A stretch of DNA of 64,000 nt, from positions 186,001 to 250,000 of the forward strand of contig NZ_CP154878.1 in assembly GCF_039955095.1 (NCBI RefSeq), given 5' to 3'. Positions 16,321 to 27,916 of this stretch are shown here, in pieces. This DNA is from Limosilactobacillus sp. WILCCON 0051 (GTDB taxonomy: Bacteria; Bacillota; Bacilli; Lactobacillales; Lactobacillaceae). The translations under genes were made by a program, and so were the position numbers. How positions within the stretch are numbered: position 1 is the first letter of the stretch; every line of letters begins with the position of its first letter. A model generated the notes under the pieces. The model saw nothing but the letters and a program-made list of their open reading frames with translations. It searched no databases and was not told the DNA's origin.

Positions 16321-19270
<2,950 letters not shown>

Positions 19271-19271
<1 letters not shown>

Positions 19272-20065
19272 TGGCTGGGTTAAAACCTGAATTAAAGATC
19301 TATGATTCGCATACGCATCTGAATGACGATGCCTTTTATGATGATGTACCGGCCTATCTGGCACGAGCTCAGCATTTTGGAGTTGTTGAAATGAACATGA
19401 TCGGCTCCAATGAACTGCTTAATCAGCGGGCCATTGAGCTGGCACGCCATTATAAAGGACTGCATGCCGTGATTGGCTGGCATCCAGAAGATATTGCCCG
19501 CTTTAATAATGCCGCCGAAGAACTGCTCTTAAAACAGCTGACGGATTCTGTCGTTGTGGGAATCGGCGAAATCGGTCTGGACTACTTTAACGATGAGCAC
19601 TCACCGCATGATGAGCAGAAGCGGGTCTTTGAGCGTCAGCTGGCGATTGCCAGAGACTTAAGGCTGCCGGTCTCGATCCATTGCCGTGACGCTCTGGCTG
19701 ATACCTATCAAATTCTCAAAAACGCGCACGTAGAGGAGTTTGGCGGGGTCATGCACAGTTTTAACGGCGATGTTGAATGGGTGCAGCGTTTTTTGGATCT
19801 GGGGATGGCAATCTCCTACAGCGGCGTCGTGACGTTCAACAGTGCCAAGGACGTTCAAGCAGCCATGCTGGCAACGCCGCTCGATCATCTGCTGGTTGAG
19901 ACCGATGCTCCCTACCTGACGCCAGTGCCGTATCGCGGTCAGCGAAATGAACCGGGCTTTACGCGTTTTACGGTTGAAAAAATTGCCGAGCTGCGTGAAG
20001 AATCACTAGAAGACGTTGCCAGGGCAACTTATGAGAATGCCAGTCGATTATTTTTGAATCACTAA
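19271..20065 (+). CDS. tatD: TatD family metal-dependent DNase
   Basis: 264 residues. The start overlaps the metG stop (TAATG). The metal-dependent TIM-barrel motifs are visible: YDSHTHLNDDAF (His-x-His, residues 11-22), IGWHPED, VGIGEIGLDYF, the HCRDA strand, MHSFNGD and LVETDAPYLTP. It acts as a 3'-5' exonuclease on DNA and RNA in the cytosol. Its position between metG and rnmV is the conserved Firmicutes arrangement. Confidence 0.93.
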
Positions 20066-20076
20066 TGAAAGGCCTT

Positions 20077-20649
20077 ATGGAAAAGATTAAAGAAGTCATC
20101 GTTGTCGAGGGCAAGGATGATACCAAACAAATTGCTAAGGCCGTCAACGCCGACACGTTTGAGACAAACGGGTCGGCGTTGTCGTCAAAAGACCTTAGCC
20201 AGCTAGCAAAACTACAAGCAGCACGTGGCTTGATCGTTTTTACGGATCCTGATTTTAATGGCGAGCGGCTGCGCAAGATCATCAGTCAAGCCGTTCCAGG
20301 CGTCAAGCATGCCTTTATCAGACGCGATCAGGGCGTGCCGAATGAAGCGCATGGCAGCCTAGGCGTTGAGCATGCCGATCCAGCGGTCATCAAGGAAGCT
20401 CTGGCACATGTCTATACACAGGAAACCGCGCCAGAAATGACGATCACGACTGCCATGATGCGCCAGGCCGATCTGACGGGCGGCAGAAATGCCCGTGCTC
20501 GGCGGGAACGGCTGGGACAGCTGCTGGGAATCGGCTATGGAAATGCCAAGCAGCTGCAGAAACGGCTCAATATGTTCCGCATCAGCCAAGAACAGTTTGA
20601 AAAAGCCATTGAAAGAATCAACCAGGAGGAAAAAAGCGATGAGCAGTAA
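20077..20649 (+). CDS. rnmV: ribonuclease M5 (5S rRNA maturation)
   Basis: 190 residues from ATG 20077, which has GAAAGG just upstream; the ATG at 20065 overlaps the tatD stop but has no site. The N-terminal Toprim domain shows [17 protein letters not shown] (catalytic Glu) and [15 protein letters not shown] (Asp-x-Asp). The C-terminal half holds the [23 protein letters not shown] region shared by RNase M5. It trims 5S rRNA precursor ends with ribosomal protein L18. It overlaps rsmA by 11 bases. Confidence 0.93.
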   Translation: MEKIKEVIVVEGKDDTKQIAKAVNADTFETNGSALSSKDLSQLAKLQAARGLIVFTDPDFNGERLRKIISQAVPGVKHAFIRRDQGVPNEAHGSLGVEHADPAVIKEALAHVYTQETAPEMTITTAMMRQADLTGGRNARARRERLGQLLGIGYGNAKQLQKRLNMFRISQEQFEKAIERINQEEKSDEQ

Positions 20650-21532
20650 TCCGGAAATCGGCAGTCTGAATCGGACCCGAGCCATTATGAAAGAATATGG
20701 CATTCACGCCAAAAAAGGCTATGGCCAGAATTTTTTAACGGATCTCAACGTTTTAAAAAATATCGTTAAAGCAGCTGCCATCACCAAAGAAGACAATGTG
20801 ATCGAAATCGGTCCTGGACTTGGTGCCTTGACCGAGCAGCTGGCACAGGCTGCTGGCCAGGTAGTGGCTTTGGAAATCGATACGGATCTGCTGCCGGTTT
20901 TGGGTGAGGTGCTTTCTCCGTATGACAACGTTAAAGTGCTTAACCAAGACGTGCTGAAAGCGGATCTGCCGGCACTGATTCAAGAACAGTTCGCTGATCC
21001 GAGTCGGCCGATTAAAGTGGTTGCCAATCTGCCTTACTACATTACCAGTCCAATCTTGATGGGCCTGTTGGAAAGCCCGGTTGCCTGGTCGGCGATCTGC
21101 GTTATGATGCAAAAAGAGGTTGCGCAGCGCTTAACGGCTCAGCCAGGAACCAAGGAATACGGCTCGCTGACGCTGGCGATTGAGTATCGCATGCAGGCCC
21201 GAATTGCATTTGGCGTTTCACGTCACGCCTTTGTGCCAGCGCCTAACGTAGATTCGGCCATCGTGGTTTTAACGCCGCGTACGGAGCCGTTGATCGTTAA
21301 GCCGTTTGATGAGCGCCGGTTCTTTGGCTTTGTAAAGAGCTGTTTTGCTCATCGTCGCAAGAGCCTGTGGAACAACCTCAAGCCCTTGGCTGGTAAGGAT
21401 GCTGCTAAACAGGCTGCTATTCAGGACGTGCTGGCGGAGTTAAGCATTTCACCACAGATTCGGCCAGAAAAATTAACCTTGGAGCAGTTTATTGCTTTAG
21501 CTAATCAACTTCACGTCCAAAAACTGCTTTAA
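20639..21532 (+). CDS. rsmA: 16S rRNA dimethyladenosine transferase RsmA (KsgA)
   Basis: 297 residues from ATG 20639 behind a strong AGGAGG. Motifs: [15 protein letters not shown], the SAM loop [14 protein letters not shown] (about residue 54), VVALEID, and the catalytic [10 protein letters not shown]. The C-terminal helical domain includes [13 protein letters not shown]. It dimethylates two adjacent adenosines near the 3' end of 16S rRNA, and loss gives kasugamycin resistance. Last gene of the metG operon. Confidence 0.96.
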   Translation: MSSNPEIGSLNRTRAIMKEYGIHAKKGYGQNFLTDLNVLKNIVKAAAITKEDNVIEIGPGLGALTEQLAQAAGQVVALEIDTDLLPVLGEVLSPYDNVKVLNQDVLKADLPALIQEQFADPSRPIKVVANLPYYITSPILMGLLESPVAWSAICVMMQKEVAQRLTAQPGTKEYGSLTLAIEYRMQARIAFGVSRHAFVPAPNVDSAIVVLTPRTEPLIVKPFDERRFFGFVKSCFAHRRKSLWNNLKPLAGKDAAKQAAIQDVLAELSISPQIRPEKLTLEQFIALANQLHVQKLL

Positions 21533-21569
21533 AAAATAAATTGATTTTTGGGTAGTCTTGTGATAAAAT

Positions 21570-21599
21570 TTGACTTTTTAAAGATTCTTGCCGTATAAT
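21570..21599 (+). promoter_or_regulatory. veg promoter
   Basis: TTGACT (21570-21575) and TATAAT (21594-21599), 18-base spacer. This is a strong sigma-A promoter in the position where the veg promoter of Bacillus is known to be very strong. Confidence 0.75.
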
Positions 21600-21622
21600 G
21601 TTTCTTTGTGAGGTGAGAATAC

Positions 21623-21865
21623 ATGCCAACGACAATTGCAGGCATCAAGGAAAAGCTTGATGCACAGGTAGGCCAAAAAGTACTGGTCACGGCGCAGGCT
21701 GGTCGTAAAAAGGTTACCCAGCGTCAAGGCATTTTAAGCGAGACGTATCCAGCAATCTTTATCGTTAAGCTTAACAAGCGTGAAGGTTCTTTTGATCGGG
21801 TTTCTTACAGTTATGCCGATCTCTTGACCAATAATATTTCTTTGACATTCGAAGAAACTGAATAG
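21623..21865 (+). CDS. veg: Veg family protein
   Basis: 80 residues, full length for Veg. The conserved core is visible: IKEKLDAQVGQKVLVTAQAGRK, then ILSETYPAIFIVKL and RVSYSYADLLT. In Bacillus subtilis Veg promotes biofilm formation by antagonising SinR; in lactobacilli the role is unknown. It has its own strong promoter and terminator and keeps the usual place between rsmA and ispE. Confidence 0.93.
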   Translation: MPTTIAGIKEKLDAQVGQKVLVTAQAGRKKVTQRQGILSETYPAIFIVKLNKREGSFDRVSYSYADLLTNNISLTFEETE

Positions 21866-21874
21866 CTCAGTAAA

Positions 21875-21906
21875 AGCATCGTGTTTAACGCGGTGCTTTT
21901 TTGTTT
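21875..21906 (+). terminator. terminator after veg
   Basis: Stem AAAGCAtCG / CGgTGCTTT with six T. Confidence 0.75.
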
Positions 21907-21951
21907 AGCAGCAGGGAATCCTTAAGGCTGGCTTTAGTCTTTGAGCAATAG

Positions 21952-21981
21952 TTGCAACTCGGTCAGCCACATTTGTATAAT
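21952..21981 (+). promoter_or_regulatory. ispE promoter
   Basis: TTGCAA (21952-21957) and TATAAT (21976-21981) with an 18-base spacer, about 30 bases before the ispE start. Confidence 0.6.
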
Positions 21982-22011
21982 AATTAAAATTACTTGTCAA
22001 AAAAGGGGGGT

Positions 22012-22869
22012 ATGACCTTGATCATAACTGAAAAAGCTCCCGCTAAAATCAATCTGGCTTTGGATACCCCAATGCGCTATATTGATGGTCTGCCGCGCTG
22101 GAATATGGTGATGAACTCCATTGATCTCGCGGATTACGTTACAATTGAGACGCATCAGCATCAGCATCGTATCAAGGTTTATACCGACAGCAGCTTTTTG
22201 CCTAATGACCAGCGTAATCTTGCCTACCAGGCTGCCCATATTCTTAAAAATCGTTTTCACATTGATGAGGGCGTGACGATCAACATTCAAAAACGAATCC
22301 CAGTGGCAGCTGGTTTAGGCGGTGGCTCATCAGACGCAGCGGCTGTCTTACGAGCACTTAATCAAGGCTGGAATCTGGGACTTTCTTTAAGAGAGCTTGC
22401 TCAGCTGTCGCTTTCGATTGATTCTGACGTGCCCTACTGCGTCTACAGTCAGACCGCCCATGTAACGGGACATGGCGAACAGGTCGAGGTGTTAAGACCG
22501 TTTCCGCATTACTGGGCGGTCGTGGCCAAGCCTAAGATCAGCGTTTCGACACCAACGATTCTGCGGCAGATCAATTATGAAAAGCTGCAGCATCTGAATG
22601 TTGATTCACTGGTCGACTGTATTCAAAACGGTCGCTGGCAAGAATCGTTTGCTTATATGGGCAACGTTTTGGAGCCGGTCACGATGAATGAATATCCTGA
22701 GATTCGTCAGCTCAAGCAGCGCATGGAAAAGCTGGGAGCGGACGTGGTTCAGATGAGCGGTACGGGTCCAACCGTTTTTGCGCTTTGCCATAATGAGTCA
22801 AGAGCACGCCGGCTGCATAACAGCTTATGCGGTTTCTGTCGGGAAGTATATTTAGCCATGCTTTTATAG
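22012..22869 (+). CDS. ispE: 4-diphosphocytidyl-2-C-methyl-D-erythritol kinase (GHMP kinase)
   Basis: 285 residues from ATG 22012. TTG 22018 is better spaced from the GGGGGG site (22005-22010), so the true start may be two codons later. GHMP kinase motifs are present: EKAPAKINLALD, the ATP loop PVAAGLGGGSSDAAAVLRAL (about residue 95), DSDVPYC and MSGTGPTVFAL. The family phosphorylates CDP-methylerythritol in the MEP route. This window also has HMG-CoA reductase of the mevalonate route, so the real substrate here is open. Confidence 0.9.
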   Translation: MTLIITEKAPAKINLALDTPMRYIDGLPRWNMVMNSIDLADYVTIETHQHQHRIKVYTDSSFLPNDQRNLAYQAAHILKNRFHIDEGVTINIQKRIPVAAGLGGGSSDAAAVLRALNQGWNLGLSLRELAQLSLSIDSDVPYCVYSQTAHVTGHGEQVEVLRPFPHYWAVVAKPKISVSTPTILRQINYEKLQHLNVDSLVDCIQNGRWQESFAYMGNVLEPVTMNEYPEIRQLKQRMEKLGADVVQMSGTGPTVFALCHNESRARRLHNSLCGFCREVYLAMLL

Positions 22870-22875
22870 TCCAAA

Positions 22876-22914
22876 AGCGTCAGACACGTTGCAACGTGGT
22901 TTGACGCTCTTTTA
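22876..22914 (+). terminator. terminator after ispE
   Basis: Long stem AGCGTCA...CACGTT / AACGTG...TGACGCT followed by CTTTTATT. Confidence 0.85.
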
Positions 22915-23041
22915 TTCATTTTGCAATTATAAGTAATGAACACTAGCGAACTTTACAACTATTAGTCTGTTTAAAAACAGTCATTTTCAAAATTATTTAA
23001 AAAAATGATATTCTCATTCTATGCATTATTCTACTAAAATA

Positions 23042-23087
23042 TATTCATAAATTGATTGCTTGAGTATATTTAAGAAAGCGTATTCAT
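23042..23087 (+). promoter_or_regulatory. upstream cre site (23073-23087) and TATTCA repeats before arcA
   Basis: AGAAAGCGTATTCA (23073-23086) fits the CcpA consensus WTGNAANCGNWNNCW with one mismatch (the T). TATTCA elements at 23042 and 23081 are 39 bases apart and resemble half-sites of ARG boxes. They lie in an AT-rich 280-base leader region without genes. CcpA control of arginine deiminase genes is well known; these individual sites are inferred. Confidence 0.4.
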
Positions 23088-23126
23088 TTTATATTAAATG
23101 GCCGCCAAACCGTTGATTTTAAAGGA

Positions 23127-23155
23127 TTGACAACGCTTACTCGACGGGTTATATT
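23127..23155 (+). promoter_or_regulatory. arcA promoter overlapped by a cre site
   Basis: Consensus TTGACA (23127-23132) and TATATT (23150-23155), 17-base spacer. A cre-like sequence TTGACAACGCTTACT (23127-23141) matches WTGNAANCGNWNNCW with one mismatch and covers the -35, so CcpA binding would block RNA polymerase when preferred sugars are present. Confidence 0.65.
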
Positions 23156-23196
23156 AAGAACGTAGTCAAGTAAGAAAACAAAGGAGTGACTGTATT

Positions 23197-24420
23197 ATGC
23201 CAAGTCCAATTCATGTAACTTCGGAAATTGGCAAGCTGAAGACGGTTATGCTGCACCGGCCTGGTCGTGAAATTGAAAACATTACGCCAGATTCGATGTA
23301 CCGTCTGCTGTTCGATGACATTCCATATTTGCCAATCGCGCAAGAAGAACACGATTACTTTGCTCAAACGCTGCGCGACCAAGGCATTGAAGTTCTCTAT
23401 TTCGAAAAGCTGGCTGCTGAGGCACTGGCTGACCAAGACGTTAAGGAAGAATTCGTTGACCGCATGGTTGCTGAATCCGGCTACGCAGCTGGCTTAATCC
23501 ACGACGTTTTGAAGGAATACCTGCTGGCCATGAATACGCAAGACATGGTTAACAAGATCTTCGAAGGGGTTCGTCGCGAAGAAATCGATCTCCCACACAT
23601 GACGCTGCAACAAGCTGCTGAAGACACTGAATGGCCATTCGTAATGGACCCAATGCCAAACGCATACTTTACGCGTGACCCACAGGCTTCAATCGGTGAT
23701 GGTCTTTCCATCAACCGGATGACGTTCCCAGCTCGTCAGCGTGAATCCTTAATCACTGAATACATCATCAAGCACCACCCACGGTTTGCAGGTCAAGTCA
23801 ACGTATGGCGCGACCGCAACCACGAAACGCACATTGAAGGTGGGGACGAACTGGTATTAAGCGACCACGTATTTGCGATCGGTATTTCCCAACGGACGAC
23901 TGCCGATGCAATCGAAGACATCGCCAAGAACCTGTTCAAGAAGTCAAACTACGACACGGTCATTGCCATCAAGATTCCACACAACCACGCAATGATGCAC
24001 CTTGACACTGTCTTTACGATGATCGACTACGACAAGTTTACTGTTCACCCAGCAATCTTGGACGAAAACGGTCATGTTGACAACTGGGTACTGCACCCAG
24101 GCAAAGACGGCGAAATCACGATGGAACACCACACGGACATCAAGGAAGTGCTTAAGAAGGCCCTGAACAAGGACGACATTGACTTGATCCCAACTGGTAA
24201 CGGTGACCCAATCATCGCTGCCCGTGAACAATGGAATGACGGCTCTAACACGCTGGCTATCGCACCTGGTGAAGTTGTTACCTACAACCGTAACTACGTA
24301 TCCAACGATCTGCTGCGCAAGCACGGCATTTTGGTTCACGAGGTTCGTTCAAGCGAATTGTCTCGGGGTCGTGGTGGTCCACGTTGCATGTCCTGCCCAA
24401 TCGTTCGTGAAGACCTCTAA
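23197..24420 (+). CDS. arcA: arginine deiminase
   Basis: 407 residues, full length. Guanidino-group hydrolase motifs: [18 protein letters not shown] (about residue 158), [14 protein letters not shown] with catalytic His and Glu, [10 protein letters not shown], and the C-terminal [10 protein letters not shown] with nucleophile Cys397. It converts arginine to citrulline and ammonia, giving ATP and acid resistance through arcB and arcC, which are not in this window. Codon choice is strongly biased (AAC, GAC, CCA, TTC), as in highly expressed genes. ATG 23197 follows AAAGGAGTG. Monocistronic. Confidence 0.97.
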   Translation: MPSPIHVTSEIGKLKTVMLHRPGREIENITPDSMYRLLFDDIPYLPIAQEEHDYFAQTLRDQGIEVLYFEKLAAEALADQDVKEEFVDRMVAESGYAAGLIHDVLKEYLLAMNTQDMVNKIFEGVRREEIDLPHMTLQQAAEDTEWPFVMDPMPNAYFTRDPQASIGDGLSINRMTFPARQRESLITEYIIKHHPRFAGQVNVWRDRNHETHIEGGDELVLSDHVFAIGISQRTTADAIEDIAKNLFKKSNYDTVIAIKIPHNHAMMHLDTVFTMIDYDKFTVHPAILDENGHVDNWVLHPGKDGEITMEHHTDIKEVLKKALNKDDIDLIPTGNGDPIIAAREQWNDGSNTLAIAPGEVVTYNRNYVSNDLLRKHGILVHEVRSSELSRGRGGPRCMSCPIVREDL

Positions 24421-24726
24421 AAGCAGGCATGCGGCTTGACCGCATTAAAACAGGCGCCGATCAATGAGATTTGGTGCAGATTAAAAGCGAAAGTTGGATC
24501 ATCGCGATATGAATTCGCAACGGTACGACTTTCGCTTTTTTCGATTAAGAATTAAAATAATATTAGACAATTCTCAATCATTTATTTTTTTAAGGTGTGT
24601 AAGGGTTCAGAGGTGGGCGATTGAGTAGGAGTCGAAGTATTTTTAAGTCATTTAAGCGGCTTTAGGTTTGATTAGTTTAATGATGAGTGTTCTAGTCGAT
24701 CTACGAATAGAAACGAGGGGATATTT
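24421..24726 (+). other. gene-free interval between arcA and arcD
   Basis: 306 bases. The first 120 hold the arcA terminator. The remaining AT-rich part is presumably the arcD promoter and leader. I see no ORF of note, no T-box element, and no convincing -35/-10 pair. The arcD site GAGGGGATATTT ends the interval. Confidence 0.5.
24485..24542 (+). terminator. terminator after arcA
   Basis: Outer stem AAAAGCGAAAGT / ACTTTCGCTTTT closing a 34-base loop that contains a smaller CGCGATATGAATTCGC-type hairpin; ends in six T. Confidence 0.8.
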
Positions 24727-26148
24727 ATGGATACTCAAAAGAAAGGTATCGGTAAGGGCGAACTGATTGCCCTGATCGTTAGTTCATGTATCGGTACCGG
24801 TATTTTCGGGATTACCAGTGACGTTGCGGCTGCAGCTGCTCCAGGTCCAGCCCTTTTGGCTTGGCTGTTCGTTGCCTTTGGTTTCCTGATGCTGGTGCTT
24901 TCTTTAAACAACCTGTCCAACAAGCGGCCTGACCTGCAAGGTGGGATCTTTGCCTATGCTGGGGAAGGTTTCGGTCCGCTGGGTGAATTTATTTCTGGCT
25001 GGTCCTACTGGCTGTCAGCCTGGCTGGGCAACATTGCCTTTGCTACGATGCTGATGAGTTCAATTGGGACTTTCATTCCAACTTTTAAAGGCGGTCAAAA
25101 CGTTCCATCAATTATTGTTGCAATTATTTTCTGCTGGCTGTTAACGATTCTGGTTAACAATGGTGTTGAAAGTGCCACCTTTGTCAACATGATTGGGACG
25201 ATCTGCAAGATTGTACCGCTGATCATCTTCATCATCATCATGTTTGTCTGCTTCAAGGGCGGCATGTTTACGGCTGACTTCTGGGGCAAGGTCGCAAGCA
25301 ACGCCACTAAAGGCACGACGACGGGTTCGGTCTGGGCTCAAATGAAGGGTACGCTGATGACTCTGATCTGGGTATTTATCGGGATCGAAGGGGCATCAGT
25401 CATGGCTCACCGTGCTAAGTCGCGTTCTGAAGCCGAACAAGCTTCGGTTATCAGTTTCATTCTGCTGGTAATCATCTACGTTCTGATTTCAATCCTGCCA
25501 TACGGTGCGCTGACGCGGGCTCAACTGGCTGGCATGGGTCAGCCTGCTTTGGGCCACGTTCTGGAAATGACGGTTGGCCACTGGGGCGCGGTATTGATCA
25601 ACGTTGGTCTGATCATCTCAACGATCGTTTCCTGGCTGTCTTGGACGATGCTGCCAGCTGAAACGACGATGCTGGTTGCCGATGACAAGGCAATGCCAAA
25701 AGCATGGGGCAAGGTTAACTCCAAGAACGCGCCAACGACTTCCTTGATGATCACGGCCGTTTTGCAGACGATCTTCCTGTTCTCGCTGCTGTTTACGGAA
25801 AAGGCTTATGAATTTGCCTACTCGCTCTGTGCTGCCGCAATTTTGTTCTCCTACCTGTTCGTTGGCCTCTACCAGATGAAGTTGAGTTCCGAACGTAAGG
25901 AATGGGGTCAATACACGGTCGGTCTGCTTTCTGCATTGTTCATGTTTGCCTGCATGTTCCTGGCTGGTTGGCAAGAAGTTCTGCTGGTTACGATCAGCTT
26001 TATTCCAGGCTTCTGTGTCTACTACGCTGGCTGCAAGGAATACAACCACAAATTCTCCAAGGCTGAACTGTGGACGATGGGCCTGATTCTGGTATTGAGC
26101 GTTGTTGCCATCGTATTGGTATGCAATGGTACGATTACCATTAGCTAG
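24727..26148 (+). CDS. arcD: arginine:ornithine antiporter (APC superfamily)
   Basis: 473 residues with about twelve membrane helices. The APC substrate motif SCIGTGIFGITSDVAAAAAPGPALLAW is at residues 19-45 (GxG in helix 1). The WVFIGIEGASVMAHRAKSR stretch in helix 6 is the signature of the basic amino acid / polyamine antiporter subfamily (ArcD, YjdE). It would exchange external arginine for ornithine and feed ArcA. Its separation from arcA by a terminator suggests independent or read-through expression. Codon bias matches that of arcA. Confidence 0.88.
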   Translation: MDTQKKGIGKGELIALIVSSCIGTGIFGITSDVAAAAAPGPALLAWLFVAFGFLMLVLSLNNLSNKRPDLQGGIFAYAGEGFGPLGEFISGWSYWLSAWLGNIAFATMLMSSIGTFIPTFKGGQNVPSIIVAIIFCWLLTILVNNGVESATFVNMIGTICKIVPLIIFIIIMFVCFKGGMFTADFWGKVASNATKGTTTGSVWAQMKGTLMTLIWVFIGIEGASVMAHRAKSRSEAEQASVISFILLVIIYVLISILPYGALTRAQLAGMGQPALGHVLEMTVGHWGAVLINVGLIISTIVSWLSWTMLPAETTMLVADDKAMPKAWGKVNSKNAPTTSLMITAVLQTIFLFSLLFTEKAYEFAYSLCAAAILFSYLFVGLYQMKLSSERKEWGQYTVGLLSALFMFACMFLAGWQEVLLVTISFIPGFCVYYAGCKEYNHKFSKAELWTMGLILVLSVVAIVLVCNGTITIS

Positions 26149-26211
26149 CAATTTCTGACGGATGGTCGTCATTGAATGAATCAAGACTATTTAAAAGCTT
26201 AAAGACGAATT

Positions 26212-26248
26212 TAAATCGTGTTGGGATTTTTCCAACACGATTTTTTTA
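26212..26248 (+). terminator. terminator after arcD
   Basis: Perfect 12-bp stem AAATCGTGTTGG / CCAACACGATTT with seven T. Confidence 0.95.
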
Positions 26249-26257
26249 TATAAAGGA

Positions 26258-26286
26258 TTGCGCTGACGTACAAAATTAGGTAAGAT
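26258..26286 (+). promoter_or_regulatory. promoter of the zinc transporter operon
   Basis: TTGCGC (26258-26263) and TAAGAT (26281-26286) with a 17-base spacer, directly upstream of the Zur box. Confidence 0.5.
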
Positions 26287-26299
26287 AGTCACTGTTATT

Positions 26300-26320
26300 A
26301 AATCGTAATTATTACTATTT
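26300..26320 (+). promoter_or_regulatory. Zur box
   Basis: AAATCGTAATTATTACTATT reads as the Bacillus Zur palindrome (AAATCGTAATnATTACGATTT) with a single change in the right arm. It lies between the -10 and the start of the ABC operon, over the expected transcription start. Zur bound to zinc would repress. The operator family is established; its use here is inference. Confidence 0.8.
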
Positions 26321-26339
26321 ATTTTTGTGAGGTGAAAAG

Positions 26340-27248
26340 ATGGATCGACGCTTTTGGAAAATCGTGGCTGGCTTGAGCTTGGCATTGGCGGTGATTTTTG
26401 GCCTGGCAGCTACCGACTGGCATCCGCAGCAAAAATCACAGCGGCCGATTAAAGTCGTTGCCAGTCTGAATTTTTATGGCGAAGCTGCTCAGGCCGTCGC
26501 GGGAAAATATGGCCAAACTGTTTCCGTAATCGATAATGCGGCAGTTGACCCGCATGAGTATCAGCCAGCGACCGTTCAAGCCGAGCAGGTTGCCAAAGCG
26601 AATGTTGTGATTTTAAATGGTCTGGGCTATGATCAGTGGATGAATGATCTGGTTAAGGCTAATCAAAATGGATCACAAACGGTCGTTAACGTCGGCAGAC
26701 AGATCGCCGGCCAAAAGAATGGTGCCAACGAGCATGTCTGGTACCGCCCGCAGACGATGAAAAAACTGGCGTACTATTTGGCAAAAAAATATGCCAAGCT
26801 TGATCCTGAGCATAAACAATACTATTATCGCAATGCCAAAAAATATGTCAGTTCATTGACAGTAATTGATCAGCAGATTGAAAAATGCCGTCAGCTCGCT
26901 CAAAAACAAAAAGTTGACGTCAGCGAGCCGGTTTTTGATTATGCCTTAGCGAATCTAGGCTATCAGATCAATGACCGTCATTTTGAAAAAGCAATTGAAG
27001 ATGGCAACGATCCATCGCCAAAGGATATTCAGCAGCTGCAGCAGGATATTCAAGAGCACCGGATCGCATTCTTTGTTAATAACAAGCAGTCGCAGAGCAA
27101 GACGATCGACAATCTGGTCGCACTGGCTAAAGAAAATCACGTTCCGGTCCTTAACGTTACCGAATCCCAGCCTAATGGCAAAACTTATCGGCAATGGATG
27201 CTGGAGCAGTATCGGCAGCTCTATCGAATCCTACAGCGAGGTGAATGA
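26340..27248 (+). CDS. znuA: zinc ABC transporter substrate-binding protein
   Basis: 302 residues. One N-terminal hydrophobic segment (about residues 8-24) without a lipobox cysteine, so it is anchored by an uncleaved signal or released. Cluster A-I metal-binding fold: PIKVVASLNFYGEAAQAV, His72 in VDPHEYQP and His132 in NEHVWY. The region usually holding the third His reads SEPVFDYALANLGYQI, a known variant where Glu may coordinate. The acidic His-rich loop of many ZnuA proteins is absent. It is preceded by a Zur box and overlaps the ATPase gene by four bases. Confidence 0.88.
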   Translation: MDRRFWKIVAGLSLALAVIFGLAATDWHPQQKSQRPIKVVASLNFYGEAAQAVAGKYGQTVSVIDNAAVDPHEYQPATVQAEQVAKANVVILNGLGYDQWMNDLVKANQNGSQTVVNVGRQIAGQKNGANEHVWYRPQTMKKLAYYLAKKYAKLDPEHKQYYYRNAKKYVSSLTVIDQQIEKCRQLAQKQKVDVSEPVFDYALANLGYQINDRHFEKAIEDGNDPSPKDIQQLQQDIQEHRIAFFVNNKQSQSKTIDNLVALAKENHVPVLNVTESQPNGKTYRQWMLEQYRQLYRILQRGE

Positions 27249-27916
27249 TCATTTCTCTTATTACAGTTAAAAACCTGACCTTAGCCTATGGTGATAAGAA
27301 TATCGTTGACGACTTAAGCTTTTCTTTGGCGCCTGGCGATTTTCTGGTCGTGATTGGTGATAACGGCGTCGGCAAGACCACGCTGGTAAGATCGCTTTTG
27401 GGACAGCTCAAACCCAAAAAAGGCGTGATTGAGATGCCTGACAAGCTGAAGATCGGCTATGTTCCACAGTTTCGCAATCTGGATGAAGAATATCCCTTAT
27501 CGATTAAAGACTTTGTCGCTTTAAATGCCGGCAAGAGCCTGCGCCCATGGCTGAATCAAAAAGAGCGCCAGCAGCTGCACCATATTTTAGAACTGACGGA
27601 TCTGACACGCATCCAGGATCGTTTGCTGGGGCAGGCTTCGGGTGGTGAAAAGCAGCGCGCCTACCTGGCACAGGCACTGTTGGGCAATCCGCGGCTTTTG
27701 ATCTTGGATGAGTCAACAGCCAGTCTCGACAATGAAATGAAATATGAGCTTTTGGACCTGGTAGCCAAGCTGCAAAAGCAGGGACTCAGCGTCATCTTTA
27801 TTACGCATGACTGGGATCTGGCCCGCAGTTACGGCACGCGCTATCTAAAGATGATGCCGGGCAGCTATCAGACCGGATCAATTGAAGAATTCCGACAGGG
27901 GGTTAAAAATGTTTGA
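27245..27916 (+). CDS. znuC: zinc ABC transporter ATP-binding protein
   Basis: 223 residues. Walker A GDNGVGKTTLV (about residue 38), Q-loop region YVPQFRNLD, signature ASGGEKQRAYLAQ, Walker B RLLILDEST and the H-loop FITHD are all intact. It powers the ZnuA/ZnuB importer at the cytoplasmic membrane. It starts within the end of znuA (ATGA) and overlaps znuB by eight bases, a tight operon. Confidence 0.92.
   Translation: MIISLITVKNLTLAYGDKNIVDDLSFSLAPGDFLVVIGDNGVGKTTLVRSLLGQLKPKKGVIEMPDKLKIGYVPQFRNLDEEYPLSIKDFVALNAGKSLRPWLNQKERQQLHHILELTDLTRIQDRLLGQASGGEKQRAYLAQALLGNPRLLILDESTASLDNEMKYELLDLVAKLQKQGLSVIFITHDWDLARSYGTRYLKMMPGSYQTGSIEEFRQGVKNV

Noticed and set aside
24543..24726. Possible riboswitch or T-box before arcD
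   Set aside because: No T-box core, no terminator close to the start, no recognisable aptamer motif.
24421..26148. arcA and arcD as part of a full arc operon with arcB/arcC
   Set aside because: No ornithine carbamoyltransferase or carbamate kinase frame lies in the interval or nearby.
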